Positions 1-6,298 of a stretch of 6,370 nucleotides of DNA are shown in pieces (position 1 is the first letter of the stretch; each line of letters starts with the position of its first letter). This stretch comes from an uncultured Verrucomicrobiales bacterium. Lineage in GTDB: Bacteria > Verrucomicrobiota > Verrucomicrobiia > Verrucomicrobiales > Akkermansiaceae. The notes under the pieces were generated by a model that saw nothing but the letters and a program-made list of their open reading frames with translations, was not told the DNA's origin and did not search any database. The position numbers and the translations under genes are program-made. Location of the stretch: assembly GCA_937969125.1 (NCBI GenBank), contig CALBVA010000076.1, positions 1 to 6,370 on the forward strand. The letters run 5' to 3'.

Positions 1-299
1 ACGGCACCTTACAGTTTCTCGCCCTGGCGACCGCACTCTTCAGCCCCCGTCCACCTTCGCTTCTGGTTCTCAATGAACCTGAAAACAGTCTCAGTCCCTC
101 GCTCATCCCGATATTGACCGAGCTCATCGCGCACGCGAACAGGTCATCCCAAATCCTGGTGATCACCCATTCCTCAGAACTTGCTACCAGCCTGTCAACC
201 CATCTCGATGCCTCGAGTCACACGCTGGCACAGCAGGAAGGTGCCACCCGACTCATCGAAGACCTGGGCCCAAGACGAATCTGGAAATTCGATAGCTGA
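1..299 (+). CDS. ABC/AAA-type ATPase, C-terminal fragment (5' end outside window)
   Basis: This is the last 98 codons of a + strand gene, in frame from base 3, ending at TGA 297-299. It begins GTLQFLALATAL, which resembles the conserved helix after the ABC signature region in AAA_21/RecF-like ATPases. A Walker B-like strand follows (LLVLNEPENSL, fragment residues 20-30), and then a switch strand with its histidine (LVITHS, residues 52-57). The segment after that, to IWKFDS, is a short tail with no motif I recognise. The position before the catalytic glutamate is Asn (N24), not the usual Asp. From memory, LNEPE occurs commonly in this ATPase group, so it need not mean inactivity. The Walker A half lies outside the window. 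Such soluble ATPases are often linked to DNA repair or defence modules, but nothing here identifies the role. It converges on the exporter gene with 25 bases between the stops and probably belongs to another transcription unit. Confidence 0.8.
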   Translation, partial: GTLQFLALATALFSPRPPSLLVLNEPENSLSPSLIPILTELIAHANRSSQILVITHSSELATSLSTHLDASSHTLAQQEGATRLIEDLGPRRIWKFDS

Positions 300-324
300 G
301 ACCACTGAGATCGAAGGTGCCAGA

Positions 325-2685
325 TCACCTCCGGAAATGAATCCAGCCCCAGGTCATTCCAAGGAGGGCGAGGCACATTCCCATCAGAACGGTGAGAGAG
401 ATCCAGACGCGGCCCTTGAGCTGGCCGTGGGTATAGTCCTCGTGCTCGGTGGAGAAGGGCTGGAAGGTTTTTTCACGGAGCTCTTTGATCTTCTTCTCTT
501 TCCCATCCTTCATCGCCTCCGCGATTTGCTCCTCAAGGTCATCGAAGTCATGTTCCATCCATTCGCCAGCTACGATGCCTTCGTAGGCCCAGCGTGAGGG
601 CATGGCATTCATGATGATTTTCACACTATCGGAGGCACGGTCATAACGCACCATGAGGCCGCCGAGGATGATGAAGGGAATGAGAACCAAGGGTGTGAGG
701 ACGATGGCGGAGACCTCAGTCTTGGCGACGGCACTGACGGCGAGACCGAGAGCCACACCCACGATGGAACTCATCCAACAAATGGTGACAGCACTGAGGT
801 ATCCGACGGCGAGATCATCTAGCCACCAGAGAACGAGGGCCACCATGGTCATGACCTGCACCAGGGTAATGAGGCAATTGACGAGGAACTTGGAGAAGAG
901 CATCGCGGGGATGCGGGCTCCGCCGCGGCGTTCACGCCGGAAGAGGACACGCTCGCTGACAAGTTCGCGGGCAGTATTGTTCGTGCCGAACCAGAGGGAG
1001 ACGAAGACGAGAAGGAAGAGCGGGGTGTTGGGCGAAACACTTTGCAGGGTGAGAGCGAGAAAAAAGCCAATGATCGGCCCCTGTAGGATCTGGGTGGCCA
1101 ATCCCTGCCAGTCCCGGGTGCGGCAGAGGCCATAGCGCTGACTGAACTGGAGGAGCTGGCTCTTCCAGGATGACGGCTTCCGACCGGGTGGGAGGGCTTC
1201 ATTGTCATCATGCAGATCGGTGATGAGCTGGCTGCGCTGCACGACGAGCTTCCCGTGATCCGGAGATTGGCGGTAGCTATCGGCGAGGGCATTCATGTCC
1301 TGCTCCTCGAGGGTCTCCATGATGTCATCGGCTGATTGCACGGCTTCATTGCCGATGCGGTCGAAGTACTTAATCGAGCCCGGATTCGTCGCGCCGAAGT
1401 AAGCGAGGCGACCCTGCTTTAGGAAGGCCACTTTATCAAAGACGCTGTAAACCTTCATCGCGGGTTGGTGGATGGTCACGATGATGGCGATGCACATCTC
1501 GGTAGCGATCGTGCGGAGGGCCTCCACCACGATGCGGGTATCCCGGCTGGAGAGGCCGGAGGTGGGCTCATCAAGGAAGAGGACGAGCGGATCAGTGATC
1601 AACTCCATGGCGAGATTGACCCGCTTCCGCTGGCCGCCGGAGAGGGTTTTATTGGTCGGCGATCCGATGATGGTCTGCTGGAGCTTTCCTTCGAGGCCGA
1701 GCGAGTCGCAAACCGTCTGGATCTTTTGCCGGATTTGATTGGTGGCGACGCGGTCTGGCACGCGGTAGCGGGTGGAGTGGACAAGGCACTCGGTCACGGT
1801 GAGCTGGTCGTAGAGCAGGTCATCCTGCGGGACGTAGCCGACGTATGAGCTGAGGCTGTCATCACCGGCACGGATGGCCTTGCCATCATAGAGGACTTCG
1901 CCCCGGCTGGCGGGATTCACGCCGCTAAGGATATTGAGCAGGGTGGTCTTACCGCTGCCGGAAGGGCCCATCAATGCGACCAACTCTCCGGGGAGAACAT
2001 TGAGGGAAATGTCCGCGAGGAGATCGAGTGGAGCGCCGGTCTGGCGGTCTTTCACGGAGAAGGTGAGGTCACGGCAGGCGATGGAAAATCCGCGCCGTTC
2101 ACGGGCGAGAAGAATCTCCGGCCCCTCGAAGGTGACGACGACATTCTCTGCTCCGATGCTCAAGTCATCACCACTCTGCAAGACGACCACTCCTTTCTCC
2201 AGCGGTTGATCATTGAGCTTTGCTCCTTCGACGAGGGCGTGTGCGAGCCATCCCTGCTGGTGGTTGTAGTCCAGCTGGAGGTGGCGGCCGGCGACGCCAA
2301 GGATGGGGAGGACGAAGCCGGAATTCGGAGAACTGCCGACGATGATGGGTCCGCCTTGGAAACGAGCGACTTCACCGAGAGTGCTGGAGTGGCGAACCCG
2401 TCCCTGCGAACGGTGCCAGGCTTCGAAGTGTTTGATGAGGATGCTTCCCGGGACAGGGTTGTCCTTGGCAAAGAAGACCAAATCCATGGGCCGCACCGGG
2501 CAGGAGCGGACGTGAGCGTCCGGTGATCCCACGGCGGTACCATTTGCGCTGCCGAGGTCGGTGATGACAATCTCACCCCGCTCGCTCAGCGAGAGGGTGG
2601 CGTGTTTTCGTGAGACGAAATGATTGTTAATGAGGAGCTGGCAGGAGGGGTCCCGGCCAATGGTATATTCGTCGCGGATGGACAT
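325..2685 (-). CDS. FHA-FHA-ABC half-transporter, ABCG type (Rv1747-like architecture)
   Basis: A 786-residue fusion of phosphopeptide-binding and export domains. FHA1 (about 1-87) has the canonical set: G10-R11, S25 and H28 in SRKHA, and N48-G49-T50. A second FHA-like fold (about 109-187) lacks the Arg (VGSS, 117-120) and the Ser (AGRH, 132-135). The nucleotide-binding domain (about 202-430) has Walker A GPSGSGKTT (240-248), Q-loop Q287, signature LSGGQ (348-352), Walker B with D372-E373, and switch H406. The C-terminal half has about six membrane segments (533-550, 552-570, 599-622, 628-652, 658-679, 760-783) and a charged loop of about 80 residues between the last two, as in ABCG proteins. 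Half-transporters of this kind dimerise in the inner membrane and usually export lipids or hydrophobic molecules; the substrate here is unknown. An in-frame stop at 2704-2706 limits longer starts, so FHA1 begins almost at the N-terminus. It lies 26 bases after the phosphatase and is probably translated from the same mRNA. Confidence 0.93.
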   Translation of the reverse strand: MSIRDEYTIGRDPSCQLLINNHFVSRKHATLSLSERGEIVITDLGSANGTAVGSPDAHVRSCPVRPMDLVFFAKDNPVPGSILIKHFEAWHRSQGRVRHSSTLGEVARFQGGPIIVGSSPNSGFVLPILGVAGRHLQLDYNHQQGWLAHALVEGAKLNDQPLEKGVVVLQSGDDLSIGAENVVVTFEGPEILLARERRGFSIACRDLTFSVKDRQTGAPLDLLADISLNVLPGELVALMGPSGSGKTTLLNILSGVNPASRGEVLYDGKAIRAGDDSLSSYVGYVPQDDLLYDQLTVTECLVHSTRYRVPDRVATNQIRQKIQTVCDSLGLEGKLQQTIIGSPTNKTLSGGQRKRVNLAMELITDPLVLFLDEPTSGLSSRDTRIVVEALRTIATEMCIAIIVTIHQPAMKVYSVFDKVAFLKQGRLAYFGATNPGSIKYFDRIGNEAVQSADDIMETLEEQDMNALADSYRQSPDHGKLVVQRSQLITDLHDDNEALPPGRKPSSWKSQLLQFSQRYGLCRTRDWQGLATQILQGPIIGFFLALTLQSVSPNTPLFLLVFVSLWFGTNNTARELVSERVLFRRERRGGARIPAMLFSKFLVNCLITLVQVMTMVALVLWWLDDLAVGYLSAVTICWMSSIVGVALGLAVSAVAKTEVSAIVLTPLVLIPFIILGGLMVRYDRASDSVKIIMNAMPSRWAYEGIVAGEWMEHDFDDLEEQIAEAMKDGKEKKIKELREKTFQPFSTEHEDYTHGQLKGRVWISLTVLMGMCLALLGMTWGWIHFRR

Positions 2686-2711
2686 TGATTGAGGGAGGGG
2701 CAGTTACTCCG
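2686..2711 (-). promoter_or_regulatory. Pyrimidine-rich leader without Shine-Dalgarno, before the FHA-ABC gene
   Basis: This is the spacer between the phosphatase stop and the exporter ATG, read on the minus strand. It contains TCCCTCAA (2689-2696), which ends 3 bases before the ATG. The only purine-rich SD-like string, GGAG, lies about 21 bases upstream, too far for normal ribosome placement. The same octamer precedes the kinase gene by 4 bases. Whether it has a function is unknown; coincidence in a pyrimidine-rich leader is possible. Confidence 0.25.
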
Positions 2712-3647
2712 TTAGAGGAGGAACTTATAAACGAGGTAGGCGATGAGGCCGAAGTTCAGCGCGATGAGGAAGCCCTTGAGAAGGCCACCGTCATCGGTGG
2801 GAGGAGCGGGAGTCGTAGGAGCAGGAACATGAACCACGGGTGTCGGAGTCGGCTCATTCTTTTTCTCCGCTGCGGGTGCGGAAGATGAAGCGGCAGAACC
2901 TTGCACCAGGATGGCGGTGGTATTGTCAGCCTTCTCGCCAGCACGTTTTACGGCTGTGCGGGCGGCGTGATCGAGCATTTCGGAAGCGGTGGCGGACGAG
3001 GTGCGGATGAGGTCGATGATCTCCTGATCCGGGCAATGTTCCCACAGGCCGTCCGAGGCGACGAGGAATCCGGCGCACTCGTCTGGCTGGAAGGATTGGT
3101 ATTCCAGGCCGAGGTATTCCTTGCTCGCGAGTGAGCGGGTGAGCTTATTGCGGTCCGGATGAGTGCGGAGGTCCACGTCTGTTTTTCCGCTGCGCTCGAC
3201 AGCCATTTGAGCCACGGTGTCATCGCGGGAATGAGTCAATTTCCCATCAGTCCGGAGAGCAAAAACGCGGGTGTCCCCAATGGTTCCGAAGTGCAGTCCA
3301 TCTCCAGTGAGGAAGAGAACGGCAAGGGTGGAGGAGGCCTTTTCCATGCCGTCTCCGCTGCGGAGTTCACGGACGAAAGCGTGCGCGACCTCGCCGAGTC
3401 GATCGAGAAAGGCGCGTGCCTCAACGGGTGCCTCCTTGAGCTCGGCAAGCTCCTTCTCAATGGCGGCAATGGTACCCTGTGAAGCTTCGCGTCCACCGCG
3501 TTGTCCTCCGACTCCGTCGGCGACAATGCACACAGTTCCGAGGTCGGATCGAAAGACGGCGTGAGCATCCTGCTGTTCGTCACGGCCGCCGATGAGGGAG
3601 ACTTCACTGGTGGACCAAGGCCCGGTCGCAGTTTTTTGAGGATTCAT
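2712..3647 (-). CDS. PP2C-family Ser/Thr phosphatase with C-terminal membrane anchor
   Basis: A 311-residue metal-dependent protein phosphatase that should remove phosphate from Ser/Thr targets of the neighbouring kinase. The catalytic domain spans about 13-250. The PP2C motifs are present: R22 and D27 in GRDEQQDA, D44-G45 in VADGVGG, SSTLAVL (105-111), IGDTRVF (123-129), D199 in ASDGLWE, and D241-N242 in ADNTTAILV. All four expected metal-binding aspartates are present, so it is probably active. A Pro/Thr/Ala-rich linker (about 251-287) leads to one hydrophobic helix (288-311) that ends the protein, which implies a tail-anchored enzyme facing the cytoplasm without an external domain. The ATG overlaps the kinase TGA as ATGA and no SD is visible, which suggests translational coupling to the kinase. 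It resembles bacterial PstP/PppA-type phosphatases in role, but I assign no gene name. Confidence 0.94.
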   Translation of the reverse strand: MNPQKTATGPWSTSEVSLIGGRDEQQDAHAVFRSDLGTVCIVADGVGGQRGGREASQGTIAAIEKELAELKEAPVEARAFLDRLGEVAHAFVRELRSGDGMEKASSTLAVLFLTGDGLHFGTIGDTRVFALRTDGKLTHSRDDTVAQMAVERSGKTDVDLRTHPDRNKLTRSLASKEYLGLEYQSFQPDECAGFLVASDGLWEHCPDQEIIDLIRTSSATASEMLDHAARTAVKRAGEKADNTTAILVQGSAASSSAPAAEKKNEPTPTPVVHVPAPTTPAPPTDDGGLLKGFLIALNFGLIAYLVYKFLL

Positions 3648-5881
3648 TTAATGGACTTAATCGAGCTGATGAGGGGGGCACCGGAGCCGAAGGAGACCTG
3701 CATCTGAATTTTCACTTGGAGGCTTCGAGCCTCTCCATTTCGGTCCTCGGTTCTGACCGATTGATTGCAGATGACGGTCACGATCTCGGAGCCGAGTTCG
3801 CTGGCGTGGATATTACTGACCTGGGACTGTCTAAAGGGATAGCGGGCGGCATATTTCAGAAGATCCTTTTTGATATCGGCGTGCGTCGCGGATTTCAGCC
3901 GGTAGTAGGGGCTCACCCGGGAGCGGAGGTAGCCAAGCTGGCGGGTGATCGAGTGTCCGGTGTTACTATCGCCAGCATTGAAGTAGCTTCCCACGAAGGT
4001 TTCGAGGGCCTTTACCTGGCCATCACGGTCGTAGATTTTCTGGTCAGTTCCGATGGTCTCGCTGCTGATTTTGACAATGCGGGCCTCTCCACCGTTGACC
4101 CGGATCCTCAGCCTTCCAAGGCGCTTCCCGACACGGCGGGAGCAGGAGGAAGACATCCGAAGATTAAAGTCTGTCTCGATGTCAAAAGTGTTTGGCTGCG
4201 GAACCGAGACCACCCGCATGCCGGTGACTTCAAAATTCCGGGAGGTCCAGGTGGTGCAAAACTTTTGATGATCGCTCCGGATGGTGGCGTGTCCCTGATG
4301 GGTGGTGCCGAAGAATTCCACCGGGCTGCCGAGAAGGCCGATCTGCTTCAGGTTTGGATGATCGTCGCTTCCCCATTCATAATAATTCTTGGCGCAAGCG
4401 AGGGCTTTCTCGCGGCCGCTCATGGTCTGTGCTGCTGCTTCCTCTCGTCGCCTTTTCTCCTCAGCAAGCTCGTCGTCTCTTCGTTTCTGTTCCTGTTCCA
4501 TTCGGGCAAGACGATCAGCCTCCTTTTGTAAGCGGTCTCTCTCCCGTTCATTGGCGAGCCTGGCGAGTTCCGCTTCGCGCTTGGTCATAGCGTCGGCCTG
4601 TTCCTTCAGCTTCTGGGCCTGTCTTTCATTCTCCGCCTTAAGCCGATTGAGTTCGTCCATCTCAACACGTCTCTTTCGGTCGTCCTCCTCCCGCTTTTTT
4701 TTCAGGTCATCATTGGCATTTGAGGACTCGTTTTTGCTGATGGTAGTCTGCTGCTTCCCGCCGGCATCATCGGCGGGCTGATTCAGAAAATGGAAGGCGA
4801 CTCCACCTCCGATCAGCAAAATGGAGAGCAGAGCCAGAATCACTGGGGCCTTGCTTTTCTTTCTCCGGGCACCGGTGGTCTCAGGAAAGCCGGTGGGATG
4901 GGGTGAGTTGGGTGGCATGGGCCTCACTGGCCGGACAGGCGGGGGAGGCTGAGTGCCGCGGTTCGCGGTGGGGAGGACTGATCGTGAACTCCAGTCGATC
5001 ATTCCCTGCCAATTATCGACCGATTGGGGGCGGTCATTTTCTCTGAGATTCAGGCCGGTCTCGATAGCGGCGGCGAAGCTTTTATCCAGCTCGGGTCTCC
5101 GATTCTTTAGCGGGATGAGGGGGTCCGGCTTACCGTGGCGTTGGTAGTCACTACGGGTGTTCGCGTTGGCGGGGATCTCACCGGTGAGGCAGTAATAGAG
5201 AGTGGCGGCAAAGCTGTAGATGTCGGTCCATGGTCCCTGGAAGCTGGCATCGGTGGAGTATTGCTCCAGCGGGGCGAAGCCTTCGCTGACGAGGGTGGTC
5301 ACTTCACGTGGGGTGGAGCGAGCGATCTGGCGGGCCGAGCCGAAGTCAATGAGGACCGGATTAAATTCACCGGGGCTGACGATGATGTTCGCCGGTTTAA
5401 TATCACGGTGGTAGATGGATCCGCGATGGAGGATTTTCAGGGCACCGGTGACTTTGAGAAAGAGCTGGCGGGCGTCCTCGGGACTGAGCGGGCCACCTTC
5501 TCTGATGAGACGATTGAGCGGGGTACCTTCGACATAGCTCATCACCATGTAGGCAGTACCATTCATCTCGAAGTAATCATAGACGCGGACAATGGCCGGG
5601 GTATCGAAGGCGGCCAGGGTCTTGGCCTCTTTCAGGAAGGCATTGATGGCCCAGCGGTAGTCATCCTGATGGGAGGCGGAGATGGGGCCGACGGTCTGGT
5701 CCGACATGCGCGCGGCGAAGTCAGAGGGGAGGTGCTCCTTGAGAGCGACAAGCCGCCCGAGCCGCTCATCCCGCGCGAGGTAGGTGATGCCAAATCCACC
5801 CACCCCAAGCACGCTTTGGATGGCGTAGTTCCGTACTTTTGCCCCGGCCTTAAGGGCTCCGGGTGGCCATTGTTGTGACAT
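3644..5881 (-). CDS. Transmembrane Hanks-type Ser/Thr protein kinase with periplasmic coiled coil and probable tandem NTF2-like domains
   Basis: A 745-residue receptor-type kinase. The kinase domain (about 19-297) has the Gly-rich loop LGVGGFGITY (25-34), ATP-contacting K48, helix-C E85, catalytic HRDIKPAN (158-165) with D160, DFG (179-181), the APE-like stretch APLEQY (203-208), D220 and R284, so it looks catalytically complete. T195 and T196 in the activation segment are plausible autophosphorylation sites. A Pro-rich linker (308-333) and a basic stop RRKKSK (339-344) precede one membrane helix (about 345-366), which places the C-terminal half in the periplasm. That half begins with a charged coiled coil (about 391-486). 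Two similar blocks follow (about 491-610 and 621-745), each with a YY/YF helix start and a later W/YP turn, which I read as tandem NTF2/SnoaL-like folds. The ATG at 5881 has no SD. The phosphatase overlaps its stop, so the two enzymes are probably made together. The kinase call is very secure; the NTF2-like assignment is moderate. Confidence 0.95.
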   Translation of the reverse strand: MSQQWPPGALKAGAKVRNYAIQSVLGVGGFGITYLARDERLGRLVALKEHLPSDFAARMSDQTVGPISASHQDDYRWAINAFLKEAKTLAAFDTPAIVRVYDYFEMNGTAYMVMSYVEGTPLNRLIREGGPLSPEDARQLFLKVTGALKILHRGSIYHRDIKPANIIVSPGEFNPVLIDFGSARQIARSTPREVTTLVSEGFAPLEQYSTDASFQGPWTDIYSFAATLYYCLTGEIPANANTRSDYQRHGKPDPLIPLKNRRPELDKSFAAAIETGLNLRENDRPQSVDNWQGMIDWSSRSVLPTANRGTQPPPPVRPVRPMPPNSPHPTGFPETTGARRKKSKAPVILALLSILLIGGGVAFHFLNQPADDAGGKQQTTISKNESSNANDDLKKKREEDDRKRRVEMDELNRLKAENERQAQKLKEQADAMTKREAELARLANERERDRLQKEADRLARMEQEQKRRDDELAEEKRRREEAAAQTMSGREKALACAKNYYEWGSDDHPNLKQIGLLGSPVEFFGTTHQGHATIRSDHQKFCTTWTSRNFEVTGMRVVSVPQPNTFDIETDFNLRMSSSCSRRVGKRLGRLRIRVNGGEARIVKISSETIGTDQKIYDRDGQVKALETFVGSYFNAGDSNTGHSITRQLGYLRSRVSPYYRLKSATHADIKKDLLKYAARYPFRQSQVSNIHASELGSEIVTVICNQSVRTEDRNGEARSLQVKIQMQVSFGSGAPLISSIKSIK

Positions 5882-5922
5882 GGGTTTGAGGGATGGATTG
5901 GAGGATGGGCACTGGGGAGGCG
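5882..5922 (-). promoter_or_regulatory. Pyrimidine-rich leader without Shine-Dalgarno, before the kinase gene
   Basis: A 41-base spacer between the lipoprotein stop and the kinase ATG. On the minus strand it is C/T-rich, with no AGGAG-like string close to the start. It carries TCCCTCAA (5886-5893), which ends 4 bases before the ATG and also occurs before the exporter gene. I see no terminator hairpin, so transcription from the lipoprotein gene could continue into the kinase. Confidence 0.25.
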
Positions 5923-6258
5923 CTAGAGCGACTCCAGAGCGGCGAGCTGACGATTCAGTGAGATGAGTTCGCTGTTAGCTGCTTTCTTGGCTTTGGGGGT
6001 CTTGGCTTTCACGACGCGCTTGCGGGCGACGGTGATCTTTCGACGGAGGCTGGCGCGCTGGGATTGCAGGCTGCTACGGCGGGATTTCAGACGGTCGCCT
6101 TCTTCATTGATGCCGCGAAGTTCTCCGCTGAGGGCATCTTGGCGGGCGACTGCTTTCTTCTCACTCCAGTTCCAGTAGCCGCCTTGGTTCGGGTCGCCAG
6201 TGGTCTCACAGCTAGTCAGGGCAGCGGCAAGCGGGAGGAGCATGATGATCTTTTTCAT
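5923..6258 (-). CDS. Small lipoprotein with basic helical (coiled-coil-like) body
   Basis: A 111-residue protein of no family I recognise. It starts with a short basic end (MKK), a hydrophobic core and the lipobox LTSC (14-17), so it should be lipidated at C17 and mature as about 95 residues. E18 follows the cysteine; an Asp, the usual inner-membrane retention signal in enterobacteria, is absent, so outer-membrane placement is possible. A Gly/aromatic stretch (GGYWNW, 26-31) precedes a long, strongly charged helix (about 33-82) rich in Arg and Lys. A Lys/Pro break (KAKTPKAKK, 84-92) and a shorter helix (93-110) follow, perhaps forming a hairpin. The reading frame stays open upstream, but the signal peptide fixes the ATG at 6258. 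It lies 41 bases before the kinase, whose periplasmic part also has a coiled coil, so a partner or sensor role is possible. That role is inferred from position only. Confidence 0.8.
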   Translation of the reverse strand: MKKIIMLLPLAAALTSCETTGDPNQGGYWNWSEKKAVARQDALSGELRGINEEGDRLKSRRSSLQSQRASLRRKITVARKRVVKAKTPKAKKAANSELISLNRQLAALESL

Positions 6259-6298
6259 GGTGTGGTTTTTTTGAAATAGGTGGGGTTGATGAGGATGA
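6259..6298 (-). promoter_or_regulatory. A/C-rich leader without Shine-Dalgarno, before the lipoprotein gene
   Basis: A 40-base spacer before the lipoprotein ATG. On the minus strand it contains an A7 run (about 6266-6272) and CA-rich sequence next to the ATG, but no SD and no convincing -35/-10 pair. I therefore do not call a promoter, and the operon may begin outside the window. Initiation probably relies on an unstructured leader. Confidence 0.2.

Noticed and set aside
315..330. Inverted repeat AGGTG/CACCT with a 6-base loop between the two convergent genes, a possible shared terminator
   Set aside because: The stem is only 5 base pairs, runs into the exporter stop region and has no T-run on either side. 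I see no convincing intrinsic terminator.
181..597. 138-codon + strand frame spanning the ATPase end and the exporter 3' end
   Set aside because: It overlaps two supported genes in other frames and shows no domain; most likely chance.
3716..4531. 271-codon open frame on the + strand opposite the kinase C-terminal half
   Set aside because: It lies fully antisense to a kinase gene with clear domain structure. Its translation shows no recognisable domain, and long antisense frames are expected from GC-biased codon use.
5135..5878. 247-codon open frame on the + strand opposite the kinase catalytic domain
   Set aside because: It mirrors the conserved kinase motifs on the other strand, its protein is of low complexity in G, E and V, and there is no sign of a start site.
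325..6258. Type VI secretion locus
   Set aside because: Kinase, phosphatase, FHA, ABC and lipoprotein resemble its regulatory pathway, but no structural secretion gene (TssB, TssC, Hcp, VgrG, ClpV or others) is in the window, so only the analogy is kept.
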